Of a DNA stretch of 41,156 nucleotides, positions 1 through 9,027 are shown in pieces. Under the pieces are notes generated by a model. It was given only the letters and a program-made list of their open reading frames with translations, made no database searches and was not told the origin of the DNA. Each line of letters starts with the position of its first letter. The stretch's first letter is position 1. The translations under genes were made by a program, and so were the position numbers. The stretch lies in assembly GCA_003222535.1 (NCBI GenBank), contig QHWJ01000324.1, forward strand, positions 1 through 41,156. The letters are read 5' to 3'. The stretch comes from Acidobacteriota bacterium. GTDB taxonomy: Bacteria; Acidobacteriota; Vicinamibacteria; Vicinamibacterales; CAVVIG01.

Positions 1-231
1 AGGCCGCCGCTGCCGTACGAAGTGGCGCGTTACAAACGCTGGCACCGGCGCCGCGTGGAAGCGAAACCTGGAATAACCGGCCTTTGGCAGGTCACCGGCC
101 GGAGCCGTACGACCTTCGACGGGATGGTCCGGCTGGATCTTCGCTACGCAAGAACCTCCTCGGTGTGGACCGACCTGAAAATCCTCCTGGCGACCCCATG
201 GGCCGTGATTTCAGGCAAAGGCGCTCATTGA
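1..231 (+). CDS. Polyprenyl-phosphate sugar-1-phosphate transferase, C-terminal end (partial)
   Basis: This is the last 76 codons of a bacterial sugar transferase; its start lies outside the window. The family moves a sugar-1-phosphate from a nucleotide sugar onto undecaprenyl phosphate at the inner face of the cytoplasmic membrane, the first step of EPS or O-antigen assembly. Visible signatures are KPGITGLWQVTGRS, then a conserved arginine-aspartate stretch (MVRLDLRYAR), the WTDLKIL segment and the usual short tail ISGKGAH before TGA. The stop is natural for the family, so this gene looks complete at its 3' end. The next reading frame begins on the same bases (TTGA), but that gene lacks its own front half. 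Which sugar is transferred cannot be told from this fragment. Confidence 0.9.
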   Translation, partial: RPPLPYEVARYKRWHRRRVEAKPGITGLWQVTGRSRTTFDGMVRLDLRYARTSSVWTDLKILLATPWAVISGKGAH

Positions 232-533
232 GCTTCTATCAGGTGTTCATCGGCCACGGTGTGGTCTTCATCAACGATTCCTACCCGAGAGCCTCGACCG
301 CAACCGGTGACATGCAGACTGCCAACGACTGGAAAGTCGAGAAAACGCTCGTGAAGACAGGCGCATCGATCGGATCCGGCGCGACGATCCTTTCGAATCT
401 GACCATCGGAGAGCACGCCATCGTCGGCGCCGGCAGCGTGGTGACACGCGACGTTCCTGCGGGCGCCGTCGTGGCAGGCAATCCGGCAAAAGTTCTTCGT
501 TCACTCCCCGATCAAAGGAACTCGCGTGAGTAG
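228..533 (+). pseudogene. 5'-truncated hexapeptide-repeat acyltransferase (WbpD-like)
   Basis: About 100 codons match the C-terminal half of left-handed beta-helix N-acyltransferases: VFIGHGVVFINDSYPRAS, then GASIGSGATILSNLTIG, then the terminal [24 protein letters not shown]. Family members normally have roughly another 90 residues of hexapeptide turns before VFIGHGV. Here that part is missing and the reading frame runs straight back into the sugar transferase in a different frame. The first usable start is TTG at 228 or GTG at 243. The downstream dehydrogenase GTG overlaps its stop, the normal arrangement for an acyltransferase-dehydrogenase pair, so the 3' end is in its original place. I read this as a deletion relic. 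It could in principle make a short peptide, but an incomplete beta-helix trimer is unlikely to be active. Confidence 0.7.
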
Positions 534-1608
534 CGGCCCTTCCGCTGCCGATCTGTCGGACTCGGCCTTTCCCTCCAGAGAATCGAGAGCCCGCAACAAC
601 GCGGATTCGGTTCGAGTGGGCGTGATCGGGTACGGGTACTGGGGCCCGAACATTGTCAGAAACTTCCGAGCGCTCGACCGATGCGAGGTGATATCGGTCT
701 GCGACAGGAACGCCAAAGCGCTGAAGCGCGCGCAGAAAACGTATCCCGCCCTTCATCTGACGACGGACTTCACAGAGGTTCTGGCATCGCCCGACATCGA
801 TGCCGTGGCGATTGTCACGCCGGTCTGGACGCACTTCGAGCTGGCGAAAAAGGCGCTCGAAAACGGCAAGCACGTCTTCGTGGAGAAACCGTTCACGTCT
901 ACTTCGGCGCAGGCGACTCAGCTCATCGAGCTGGCGTGCAAGAAGAACCTGCGGATCATGGTCGACCACACGTTCTTGTTCAGCGGCGCCGTTCGGAAGA
1001 TTCGCGAGCTGGTCGACAACGGCACGCTTGGACCTCTCTATTACTTCGACTCCACGAGGGTGAACCTGGGACTCTTTCAGCACGATGTGAGCGTCGTGTG
1101 GGACCTGGCGCCGCACGATCTCTCCATCATGGACTACATCGTCCGGGAGCGGCCGGAAGCGGTCGTCGCAACGGGAGGGAATCACTTCAACGACCTGGCC
1201 GACATGGCGTTCATCACCGTGTATTTCCCAAGCAACATCACTGCCCACATCAACGTCAACTGGCTGTCTCCAGTCAAGGTCCGCACGACGCTGATTGGTG
1301 GCCGCGACAAGATGCTCGTCTGGAACGACATCGAGCCTGACGAGAAGATCAAGGTGTACGACAAGGGCGTCGAGATCACCAATGGCCAGAGCGTCTACGA
1401 TCTGCTGGTCAGCTACCGGTCGGGCGATGTGTGGGGGCCCAAGGTTGATGCGACCGAGGCACTGACGCTCGAGCTCGGATATTTTGTGGACTGCATTCTC
1501 GAGGGCAAGGCACCCTCGAACGACGGTGCTGCCGGTCTGCGCGTGGTCCGCCTGCTCGAAGCCGCCGAGGAGTCCTTGAAGGATCGGGGCCGAATCATCG
1601 TGCTGTAG
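526..1608 (+). CDS. Gfo/Idh/MocA-family NAD-dependent sugar dehydrogenase (WbpB-like)
   Basis: A 360-residue cytoplasmic oxidoreductase. The NAD-binding Rossmann motif is VGVIGYGYWGPN at about residues 28-39. The family's catalytic lysine lies in VEKPF, and DHTFLFSG plus WDLAPHDLSIMDY mark the substrate domain. Relatives in EPS/O-antigen loci oxidise C3 of a UDP-N-acetyl-glucosaminuronic acid so that an aminotransferase and an acyltransferase can build a diacetamido sugar. The start is GTG 526, with an AAAGGA ribosome site about 7 bases upstream and an 8-base overlap with the truncated acyltransferase. It appears intact, unlike the second family member at 7339. The aminotransferase partner is at 9028. 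The substrate is inferred from context only. Confidence 0.88.
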   Translation: MSSGPSAADLSDSAFPSRESRARNNADSVRVGVIGYGYWGPNIVRNFRALDRCEVISVCDRNAKALKRAQKTYPALHLTTDFTEVLASPDIDAVAIVTPVWTHFELAKKALENGKHVFVEKPFTSTSAQATQLIELACKKNLRIMVDHTFLFSGAVRKIRELVDNGTLGPLYYFDSTRVNLGLFQHDVSVVWDLAPHDLSIMDYIVRERPEAVVATGGNHFNDLADMAFITVYFPSNITAHINVNWLSPVKVRTTLIGGRDKMLVWNDIEPDEKIKVYDKGVEITNGQSVYDLLVSYRSGDVWGPKVDATEALTLELGYFVDCILEGKAPSNDGAAGLRVVRLLEAAEESLKDRGRIIVL

Positions 1609-1788
1609 TCCAAAGCACTTTGCAAGCGACGACGATCAACGCCAGAAGACCGCAGAATTCGCAAGAGCTTTGGCTCTACGGCCTCGGCGCGTTCGATGTT
1701 GTGATGCCCTTGCAATGCGTTTCCAAGGACGGCTCAAATTCGCGGCCATTGTTGCTCAGCGGGCTTGGCGTGCTCTGCGTTGAATGTC
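1609..1788 (+). other. Short intergenic stretch, nothing recognised
   Basis: These 180 bases separate the dehydrogenase from the deacetylase-like gene. I see no tRNA, no terminator-like hairpin with a T-run and no convincing promoter. Short open frames exist (for example ATG near 1714 to a stop near 1782) but match nothing I know. Confidence 0.4.
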
Positions 1789-3231
1789 GTGAGCGATAGC
1801 GCATTCCTCGATTACTATCGTTGTCCTACCGGCGTGGCCTCGATTGGGACACGGCCTGAGCTCTCTCCCGGAGACGGTTATTTCAAGTTTGGAGACGCTG
1901 TCGCTTTCGGGCGGCTCGCTGGTGGGCGGCCGGCGGCGCATGCCACGGATCCCCTGACGGATGTCTTTGACGCCGTGACCGTTACCGGGGGACGACCCTG
2001 GCTCCCTTTCAATCTCTCTGAAGTGGCGACGAACCTGAGGGAGGAACGATATCGGCAGAATGGCTATACCTCGCTGCAGAAGACCACTGCCGGTCGAGCA
2101 GCCCAACGTCTTTACTATCTGCTTCGGCCGTTCATGGGAGTCGGAGTACGCAAGCGCCTGCAGAAGGCTTGCTTCAGCGGCTGGGACAAGATCCCGTTTC
2201 CCCGGTGGCCGGTCGACAGGACCGTCGACACGTTGATGGAGAGCGCGATGAGGCTCGTCCTGAAAGCGCAGGGCCAATCCGGAGTTCCGTTTATCTGGTT
2301 CTGGCCGGACGAAGCATCTGCCTGCGGGATGATGACGCACGACGTCGAGGGTCAGGCTGGCCTCGACTTCTGCGACGAGCTGATGAACATCGACGATTCA
2401 TATGCCATCAAGTCGGCGTTTCAGCTCATTCCCGAAGGCCGTGAAGAGGCGTGGCGTCGCACGGCCGCGCGGCTGCGGAAGAGGGGATTCGAAGCCAATC
2501 TGCACGATCTCAACCACGACGGACTTTTGTTTGCCGACAAGGAAGAGTTCCTGCAGCGGGCCAGGAGAATCAACCAGTACGCGCGTGAATTTGGATGCGA
2601 CGGTTTCCGCTCGGGAGTGATGTATCGCGAACAGAGTTGGTTCGGCGCCTTCGAGTTCTCGTATGACATGTCCGTTCCGAATGCAGCTCACCTGGAACCG
2701 CAGCGCGGCGGCTGTTGCACGGTGATGCCGTATTTCGTGGGCAACCTCCTGGAGCTCCCGTTGACGACCGTTCAGGACTACACGCTGTTTCATATCCTGA
2801 ATGACTACTCGATCGCGCTTTGGAAAGAGCAGATCCGCCTGATCAGCCAGCACCATGGGTTGGTCAGCATCATCACACATCCGGATTACCTGGTTGGCCG
2901 GCGCGAGCGCGAGGTGTACGTCGACCTGCTTCGCCATCTGGCCGATCTTCGCGATCGAGACGGGTTATGGGTCGCGCTTCCGGGCGAAGTCAATCGGTGG
3001 TGGCGGAACCGGCACCAGATGACGCTGGTTCCCTCTGGTGACGGATGGCGAATCGAAGGCCCGGACAGCCATCGTGCGCGAGTGGCGTACGCCACGCTTG
3101 AAAACGATCGCCTGGTGTACAGACTTGACGGTCTTGGCGAGGAACTTGTGGGGCGTATCGTCGGAATGCAGAGCGCCATGGCGGGTCCTGTCCGCGAACA
3201 GCCCACTCGGGTGCTCGGCAAAAAGCAGTGA
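1789..3231 (+). CDS. Polysaccharide-deacetylase-like (CE4/NodB-fold) protein 1
   Basis: A protein of about 480 residues with features of the NodB deacetylase fold. THDVEG at about residues 183-188 supplies the first acidic metal/catalytic residues. HDLNH (His239-x3-His243) is the usual H-x3-H metal pair. FRSG follows as the arginine motif, and ITHPDY near residue 365 carries the late histidine. The family removes acetyl groups from N-acetyl sugars in polysaccharides. The N-terminal 180 residues and the C-terminal 90 match nothing I recognise, and no signal peptide or membrane segment is evident, so a cytoplasmic or unusual role is possible. GTG 1789 gives VSDSAFLDYYRC; TTG 1765 is an alternative start. 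This is one of three deacetylase-like proteins in the cluster, all different. Confidence 0.75.
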   Translation: MSDSAFLDYYRCPTGVASIGTRPELSPGDGYFKFGDAVAFGRLAGGRPAAHATDPLTDVFDAVTVTGGRPWLPFNLSEVATNLREERYRQNGYTSLQKTTAGRAAQRLYYLLRPFMGVGVRKRLQKACFSGWDKIPFPRWPVDRTVDTLMESAMRLVLKAQGQSGVPFIWFWPDEASACGMMTHDVEGQAGLDFCDELMNIDDSYAIKSAFQLIPEGREEAWRRTAARLRKRGFEANLHDLNHDGLLFADKEEFLQRARRINQYAREFGCDGFRSGVMYREQSWFGAFEFSYDMSVPNAAHLEPQRGGCCTVMPYFVGNLLELPLTTVQDYTLFHILNDYSIALWKEQIRLISQHHGLVSIITHPDYLVGRREREVYVDLLRHLADLRDRDGLWVALPGEVNRWWRNRHQMTLVPSGDGWRIEGPDSHRARVAYATLENDRLVYRLDGLGEELVGRIVGMQSAMAGPVREQPTRVLGKKQ

Positions 3232-3267
3232 CCACGGGAGAGCACCTCCGCGCCCGCGTGGCGGGAT

Positions 3268-3292
3268 CCCCAACGCGGCAGCCGCGTTGGGG
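3268..3292. repeat. Perfect 11-bp inverted repeat (hairpin)
   Basis: CCCCAACGCGG and its exact complement CCGCGTTGGGG are separated by only CAG, in the 188-base gap between the deacetylase and the FemAB-like gene. There is no T-run on either side, so a classical terminator is not supported. It could be a REP-like palindrome, a structured mRNA spacer or a weak terminator. Confidence 0.6.
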
Positions 3293-3419
3293 TGCCTTGG
3301 GCGCCCGTTCGCGGCCACCGCAAGCGGCGCTGTACAAATCAGCAATACGGTCATTAGAAGCGGCAATCGAAATGCCGTCGCGGAATATCTGAAAAGCTCA
3401 GAACTCAGAGTTCAAGACC

Positions 3420-4475
3420 ATGCCCGTGCGGATCGTGGAAGACCCCGTCGAGGATCCGAGCTGGTCCGCGCTATTGGACCGGCATCCCGCGGCTTCGGTC
3501 TTTCACTCGCCCGGCTGGCTCAGCGCGCTACGCCAGACGTATGGGTACGAGCCATTCGTGGTGACCACATCGCCGGGCCCGACGTTGGAGAACGGGGTGG
3601 TGGTCTGCCGCGTCAGGGGTTGGACGTCGCGCCGGCTCGTGTCGCTGCCCTTCTCGGATCATTGCGACCCGCTCGTGGATGGGTCGGACGATCTGTCTGA
3701 GATACTCGCGCTCCTCGCCGGCGAGGCGCGGACGGCCAGCTGGCGCTCCGTCGAGTTGCGCCCCCGAGCCGTCGCCGGGCAGGCCTTCGAGGTGGCCGCT
3801 CGGGCCTGTGGGCTGAAGCCGGGCGGCGAGTACTGCTTGCACAGGGTCGACCTGCGGGCCGAGGCCACGGAGATCTTTCGACGATTCCACCCGTCCAGCA
3901 CGCAGCGGGCCGTTCGCCGTGCCGAGCGCGAGGGCGTCACGTACGAGGCGGGGACGTCGAGCCGATTGCTCACCAGCTTCTATGGACTGCTGCGACTGAC
4001 TCGTCGCCGCCACGGTTTACCGCCGCAGCCTCTCGCGTGGTTTCGCAACCTGGTGACGTGCCTGGGCGACCGCGTGTTGATCCACGTCGCGAGCAGGGAC
4101 GGCCAGCCGATCGCGAGCATCCTGACGCTGTCGTTCAAGAACACGCTGTCTTACAAGTACGGCGGATCGGACGCGTCGCTTCACCGATTGGGCGGCATGC
4201 CCTTTCTGTTCTGGCGGGTGATTCAGGATGCGCAGGCGCGCGGGTTCGTGGAGCTGGATCTGGGGCGGTCGGATGTCGATCAACCAGGGCTGGTCGCGTT
4301 CAAGGAGCACCTCGGCGCAACGCGTTCGATGCTGACTTACTACCGCTACCCCGAGAGACAGGTCGACGCGGGGCGCAGCGACTGGATGTCCCGCGCGGCC
4401 CACGGGGTTCTCGCGCATCTGCCCGATGCGACGCTGGACCTTGCCGGGCGGCTGCTCTACAAGCATCTCGGTTAG
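3420..4475 (+). CDS. FemAB/GNAT-superfamily acyltransferase, EPS-associated
   Basis: A 351-residue protein of the FemAB-like/BioF2-like GNAT group often found next to exosortase-linked EPS genes. An N-terminal half begins HPAASVFHSPGWLSAL. A basic helix with HPSSTQRAVRRAEREGV follows at about residues 158-174. The C-terminal GNAT half carries IASILTLSFKNTLSYKYGGS and LDLGRSDVDQPGLVAFKEH. FemAB relatives transfer aminoacyl groups, from aminoacyl-tRNA, to cell-wall precursors. The EPS members are thought to decorate sugars, but their donor is not firmly known. No signal peptide is seen; it is probably cytoplasmic. ATG 3420 follows a 188-base gap, so it may start a transcription unit. The next gene begins about 20 bases after its stop. 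Confidence 0.8.
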   Translation: MPVRIVEDPVEDPSWSALLDRHPAASVFHSPGWLSALRQTYGYEPFVVTTSPGPTLENGVVVCRVRGWTSRRLVSLPFSDHCDPLVDGSDDLSEILALLAGEARTASWRSVELRPRAVAGQAFEVAARACGLKPGGEYCLHRVDLRAEATEIFRRFHPSSTQRAVRRAEREGVTYEAGTSSRLLTSFYGLLRLTRRRHGLPPQPLAWFRNLVTCLGDRVLIHVASRDGQPIASILTLSFKNTLSYKYGGSDASLHRLGGMPFLFWRVIQDAQARGFVELDLGRSDVDQPGLVAFKEHLGATRSMLTYYRYPERQVDAGRSDWMSRAAHGVLAHLPDATLDLAGRLLYKHLG

Positions 4476-4494
4476 CGCGAATGCGTGTCAGCAG

Positions 4495-6111
4495 TTGATC
4501 GGTGTCGCTGCGAAAGAGGCCGACCTTCCCTGGGTCGCGGAGTTTTTCGAGCTCTTCAAGACACCGTGGGAATTGGCCGTCGGTGGAAAGCACTACAGAG
4601 TCCTGCTGAGCGCAGACGATCAGGCGGACACGGTCGACGCAGACTTGGCTCTGGTGTACGGCACGAAAGAACTTTCAATTGACCGCCGATCTCGATCTGT
4701 TGTCGGAGCCCTCGTCGGCCCTGTGGACGTTCGTTGGAGAGACGAGACCTTCCCGATTTACGGCCGCGCGGCGAGTTTCAGCGGCCAGGCGTATCGTGGC
4801 GTCCTGTTCGCCGGGACCGCAGCCATCGATTATCGGCAGACGTCGGGAGCGGCGATCCTCCATCGGATCGGATACGACTTGTTCGAAGAAGTGTCCTATC
4901 TGCTGACACGAGGACAGCCCAGGTCGCATGCAGAAACGCCGACCCTCGAGCTGCACATTGAGCTGATCCGACAATGCCTCCAGGAATCTGGCGTCTCATA
5001 CGTCGAGATTCCTGCGCGTCCATACAAATGCGCGTTTGTCTGCTGTCTCACACACGACGTCGATTTTTTTGGCATTCGCAGGCACACGGCCGATCGGACA
5101 TTGGCGGGATTTGCGGCACGCGGAACGGTGGGCACGCTTGTCGATGTCGTCCGAGGCCGGCGGCCGCTCGATGAAGCAATTCGCAACTGGCTCGCTGTCC
5201 TGTCGTTGCCGTTGGTGTTGCTCGGTCTTGCGCGTGACTTCTGGCAGCCGTTTGAAGACTACGCGCGCGCGGAGCAGGGCAAAAGCTCCACGTTTTTTCT
5301 CATTCCCTTCAAGGGGCAAGCCGGCGTGGGTCCCGATGGAGCAACACGCGCGCTTCGCGGAGCGCCATACAACATTCGCGAGATACGAACGGACATTGAA
5401 GCGAGCTCTGGACCGCGAACAGAGTTTGCGGTTCACGGGATCGATGCGTGGCGCGATGCAGACGCCGGCCGGGCGGAGCTGAAGGAGTTGGCTGCAGTCA
5501 CTGGACAACAGAAGCCCGGGATCAGAATGCACTGGTTGTATTTCTCAGACCATTCGCCGCGCCAACTCGAAGACGCCGGATTTGCGTACGACTCGACCTG
5601 CGGATACAACGACGCCGTCGGCTACCGCGCAGGGACGTCGCAGGTGTTTCGCCTCCCCGGCACACAAAGCTTTCTGGAACTGCCGCTGACGATCATGGAC
5701 TCTGCGCTGTTCTATACCGACCGTATGGGCCTCGACCGACAGGAAGCGATGGAGCGCTGCCGCGGGATTGTGCAGCATGCGCGGCGGTTCGGCGGGGCAC
5801 TCGTGATCGACTGGCACGAACGCAGCCTCGCTCCTGAGCGCCAATGGGGACGCTGCTACCAGGACCTGTTGAACGAGGTTCATGCCGGCGTCGTGTGGTT
5901 CGCGACGGCAGGCCAGGCCGTCGACTGGTTCCGGTGGCGCCGCGCCATTCGGTTCAGTCTCGAGGAGGGCTCGCCCCATGTGCATGTCGAAGCGCCGACA
6001 CCGTCCCCTCAACTGCCTGCGGCATGTCTCATCGTGCACCGCCCAGTCGGTCGTCAAATCGAAGCCGAGGAAACCCGTTTCGCCGGCCAATCTCAGACGC
6101 TGAGGTTGTGA
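4495..6111 (+). CDS. Polysaccharide-deacetylase-like protein 2
   Basis: A large protein of about 538 residues. A roughly 180-residue N-terminal region of unknown function (DLPWVAEFFELFKTPWEL) precedes the NodB-like part. CLTHDVDFFG (His187, Asp188, Asp190) is the first motif. EFAVHGIDAW (His314, Asp317) is an atypical second motif, lacking the usual H-x3-H spacing. VIDWHERSLAPERQ is the late histidine motif. A hydrophobic stretch near LAVLSLPLVLLGLARDF might anchor it or be a buried insertion. The proposed start is TTG 4495; the open frame continues upstream to 4426 inside the FemAB-like gene, so the start is uncertain. It overlaps the next gene by GTGA. Deacetylation of the sugar repeat is the likely role; activity is uncertain given the odd metal motif. 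Confidence 0.72.
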   Translation: MIGVAAKEADLPWVAEFFELFKTPWELAVGGKHYRVLLSADDQADTVDADLALVYGTKELSIDRRSRSVVGALVGPVDVRWRDETFPIYGRAASFSGQAYRGVLFAGTAAIDYRQTSGAAILHRIGYDLFEEVSYLLTRGQPRSHAETPTLELHIELIRQCLQESGVSYVEIPARPYKCAFVCCLTHDVDFFGIRRHTADRTLAGFAARGTVGTLVDVVRGRRPLDEAIRNWLAVLSLPLVLLGLARDFWQPFEDYARAEQGKSSTFFLIPFKGQAGVGPDGATRALRGAPYNIREIRTDIEASSGPRTEFAVHGIDAWRDADAGRAELKELAAVTGQQKPGIRMHWLYFSDHSPRQLEDAGFAYDSTCGYNDAVGYRAGTSQVFRLPGTQSFLELPLTIMDSALFYTDRMGLDRQEAMERCRGIVQHARRFGGALVIDWHERSLAPERQWGRCYQDLLNEVHAGVVWFATAGQAVDWFRWRRAIRFSLEEGSPHVHVEAPTPSPQLPAACLIVHRPVGRQIEAEETRFAGQSQTLRL

Positions 6112-7334
6112 ACCTCGCACAGCAGCCGAATGTCTCGAGCGCGGCGGGCCAGTCGCGTGTCAGAGGCCACGTCTGCATGATCGCGTACACCGACTATGCA
6201 GGCGACGCGCGCGTGCGGCGCGAAGCCGAGACGCTGGCCGCCCATGCGTTCCGAGTGCGCTGTCTGACCACCAAGAATGGCGGAGCGCCCAAACACTTCA
6301 CGCTGGATGGCGTGGATGTTCAGGAGCTCGGGATCAGGAAGTATCGGGGCAAGAGCACGCGAGCCTATGTCTCGTCCTATCTGCAGTTTCTTGCCGCCGC
6401 CGCCGTGACGTGCGTTCGCCTGATGGCGCGCGGTGAGCTCGACGTCGTGCATGCGCACAACATTCCGGATTTCCTCGTCTTTGCCGGGCTCGTGCCGCGA
6501 CTGGCGGGTCGCAAGGTCGTGCTCGACGTGCACGATTCGGTTCCGGAGACGTTTGCGGCGAAGTTCTCAAGCAGGTCGCTGGTTCGGAAAGCGCTCTTTC
6601 TGGAAGAACGCCTCAGTGCCCTGATTGCGCACAGGGTCATCTGCGTCAACCATCCGCAGCGCGAAACACTGGTCGCGAGAGGCATTCCCGACTCCAAGAC
6701 ATTCATCTCGATGAATGTCCCCGACCCACGAATCTTCAATCACGTGGACATCAAGCCGCACACGCCGGAACCGGGACGCTTGAGCCTCGTCTACCACGGG
6801 ACGATGGCGCACCGTCTGGGTGTCGACCTCTTGATCCGCGCCGTGGCCTGTCTCAAAGAACAGATACCGGGCCTCCGGCTGCACTTGTGGGGACATGGCG
6901 ACGACCTGCCGGCTCTTCAGATGTTGGCTCGAGACCTGAATTTGCGGGATCAAGTCCTGTTCAACCCAAGGGGCTATGCATTGGAAGCGCTTCCGGGCCA
7001 CCTGCGCGCCATGGATCTCGGCGTCGTTGGCAACCGGCGAAGCGCTGCGTGCGATCTGATGCTTCCCGTGAAGCTGTTGGAGTACGTCTCACTGGGCATT
7101 CCTGCCGTCGCGCCGCGCTTGAAAACCATCCAGCACTACTTCGGCGAGGAGATGGTGACGTATTACGAACCCGAAAGCGTCCAATCGCTGGCGGACGCGG
7201 TGGTCAGGCTTCACAGCGACCCGAAGCTGCGCGGGAGCCAGGCGGTCGCCGCACGAGACTTCCTGACGCGCTACGGCTGGGAGCGCCAGGGCGAGGAGTT
7301 GGTCACGATGTATCAGACACTGGTGGAGAGCTGA
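6108..7334 (+). CDS. Glycosyltransferase family 4
   Basis: A 408-residue GT-B glycosyltransferase. The N-terminal domain has [21 protein letters not shown], typical of the start of this group, and [10 protein letters not shown] for the acceptor side. The C-terminal nucleotide-sugar domain has [20 protein letters not shown], then [18 protein letters not shown], the E-x7-E-like donor region. These enzymes add one sugar to a lipid-linked chain at the inner face of the membrane. GTG 6108 overlaps the TGA of the deacetylase (GTGA), which implies coupled translation; a longer open frame upstream of it is only overlap with that gene. The donor sugar is unknown. Confidence 0.9.
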   Translation: MNLAQQPNVSSAAGQSRVRGHVCMIAYTDYAGDARVRREAETLAAHAFRVRCLTTKNGGAPKHFTLDGVDVQELGIRKYRGKSTRAYVSSYLQFLAAAAVTCVRLMARGELDVVHAHNIPDFLVFAGLVPRLAGRKVVLDVHDSVPETFAAKFSSRSLVRKALFLEERLSALIAHRVICVNHPQRETLVARGIPDSKTFISMNVPDPRIFNHVDIKPHTPEPGRLSLVYHGTMAHRLGVDLLIRAVACLKEQIPGLRLHLWGHGDDLPALQMLARDLNLRDQVLFNPRGYALEALPGHLRAMDLGVVGNRRSAACDLMLPVKLLEYVSLGIPAVAPRLKTIQHYFGEEMVTYYEPESVQSLADAVVRLHSDPKLRGSQAVAARDFLTRYGWERQGEELVTMYQTLVES

Positions 7335-7338
7335 TCCG

Positions 7339-8332
7339 ATGAGCAACCTGCGATTCGCGCTGGTGGGGTGCGGAAGTATCGCGCGCAAGCACGCGCATGT
7401 CCTGCATAACTATCTGGACGAAGCTGAAATCGGCGCTTTCGTGGATTTGGACGGGGCGCGCGCGTGCGAGTTCTCCAGGAAGTTCGAGGCTCCCGGGTTT
7501 ACGTCGGTCGACGAGATGATGCGACGCGTGGGCGATCGGATTGACGTCATCAATGTCCTGACGCCAAGCGGCGCGCACTGCGAGAACGTGCTCGACCTGG
7601 TCCAGTACGGCCGTCCGCTCGTCGTCGAAAAGCCGCTCGCCCTGCGGCTCGAGGACGCCGACCGGATGATCGAGGCCTGCGATGCGCATGGTGTCAAGCT
7701 CTTCGTCGTCCACCAGAATCGCTACAACCTGCCGATCCTGAAGACCCGCGAGGCGCTGGAGCAAGGCCGATTCGGCCGGCTCGTGCTTGGAACGGTTCGG
7801 CTGCGATGGACGCGCGACCAGGCGTACTACGACTCCGAATCGTGGCGCGGCACCTGGGCGCACGATGGCGGCGTCTTCATGAACCAGGCCGTGCACCACA
7901 TCGACATGCTGACGTGGTTCATGGGGAACGTCGAATCGGTACGCAGCATGGCCGCGACGCGCCTCGTGAAGATCGAAGCCGAGGACACCGGCGTTGCCGT
8001 GTTGCGTTTCAACTCCGGTGCGCTGGGTGTCCTCGAAGCCACGACGGCCACTCGCCCAATAGACCTCGAAGGATCGATCAGCATCCTCGGCGAGAAGGGC
8101 AGCGTCGTCATCGGCGGGTTCTTCATGAACGAGCTCGTTCGGCCACAACCTGGGCGAGTACCTGCGCGGCGTGATCACGGCGATCCAGTCAAAGAAAGCG
8201 GCCCTGGTGGACGGACTCGAGGGCAGGAAGTCGCTGGAGCTCATTACGGCCATCTACGAGTCGATCGAAACCGACACGGATGTTCAGCTTCGTTTCCGCC
8301 CCAAGAAATGTCGATTGGGGCTCGCGTCGTGA
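7339..8332 (+). pseudogene. Gfo/Idh/MocA dehydrogenase, frameshifted with an internal deletion
   Basis: The first 265 codons are a good sugar dehydrogenase: [17 protein letters not shown] for NAD binding, [14 protein letters not shown] with the catalytic lysine, and [19 protein letters not shown] for the active-site histidine region. Near 8131-8141 the frame breaks. The family's C-terminal end continues in frame +2: [19 protein letters not shown], then [19 protein letters not shown], ending at the TGA at 8330-8332. Relatives have roughly 30-50 residues between GGFFMNE and GHNLGEYL that are absent here, so this is a deletion that also shifts frame. The GTG of the next acyltransferase overlaps the TGA (GTGA), confirming the true 3' end. 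A sequencing or assembly error is possible. Confidence 0.75.
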
Positions 8333-8943
8333 GCATTTCGAAAATCTATCAGAACGTCCAACTGGGTCTCGACTCGATTATCGAGGACTTCTCTATCGTT
8401 GGTACGCCTCCCCGTGGCGCCGCCGATGGTGAGTTGGCGACGACGATCGGCGATCGCGCGGTGATTCGGTCGCACACGGTTGTGTATGCCGGTAACGTGA
8501 TTGGCCGGAATTTTCAGACCGGCAACAAGGTGAACATCCGGGAACTGAACGACATCGGCGACAACGTCAGTGTGGGCACGCTCTCCGTAATCGAGCATCA
8601 CGTGAAGATCGGCAACAACGTTCGCATTCATACTCAGGCCTTCGTTCCAGAGTTCTCGGTACTCGAGGACGGGTGCTGGCTCGGTCCGAACGTGGTGTTG
8701 ACCAACGCAAAATACCCAGGGTCTCCGGGTGTGAAGGACCAGCTCGCAGGCCCCGTGATTCGCCAGGGCGCGAAGATCGGTGCCAACGCCACGATCCTTC
8801 CCGGCGTCGTCGTCGGCGAGAACGCGCTGGTCGGCGCTGGCGCTGTCGTCGTCCGAGATGTCCCAGCGGGTGCTGTGGTTGCCGGCAATCCCGCTCGAGT
8901 AATAGGTCAAATCGCTGATCTCCCTTACGGACTCAACGCATAG
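8329..8943 (+). CDS. Hexapeptide-repeat N-acyltransferase (WbpD-like)
   Basis: A 204-residue left-handed beta-helix acyltransferase with repeated I-G-x4 turns: [16 protein letters not shown], then [13 protein letters not shown], then [25 protein letters not shown]. The C-terminal [19 protein letters not shown] closes the domain. It transfers an acyl group, usually from acetyl-CoA, to the amino group made by a DegT aminotransferase, which is encoded 84 bases downstream. The start is GTG 8329 (VSISKIYQN), overlapping the dehydrogenase stop; ATG 8308 in the same frame is an alternative. A continuous frame with the preceding dehydrogenase exists only because of the frameshift there. As the other acyltransferase (228-533) is truncated, this is the cluster's only complete copy in the window. 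Confidence 0.85.
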   Translation: MSISKIYQNVQLGLDSIIEDFSIVGTPPRGAADGELATTIGDRAVIRSHTVVYAGNVIGRNFQTGNKVNIRELNDIGDNVSVGTLSVIEHHVKIGNNVRIHTQAFVPEFSVLEDGCWLGPNVVLTNAKYPGSPGVKDQLAGPVIRQGAKIGANATILPGVVVGENALVGAGAVVVRDVPAGAVVAGNPARVIGQIADLPYGLNA

Positions 8944-9027
8944 TCGGTCGCTCTCGCCAGGACGTTCGTCCGTCTCCACGCGCGTTCATGCCAGGTCTGA
9001 CGACGGACACACAAAGAAATAGAGACG

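Noticed and set aside
271-1248. Long minus-strand frame opposite the dehydrogenase
   Set aside because: It is a GC-rich shadow of the plus-strand gene with no recognisable domains.
7339-8943. A single bifunctional dehydrogenase-acyltransferase
   Set aside because: The dehydrogenase C-terminus is intact in another frame, and the usual GTGA start/stop overlap with the acyltransferase is present at 8329-8332, so the fusion comes from a frameshift.
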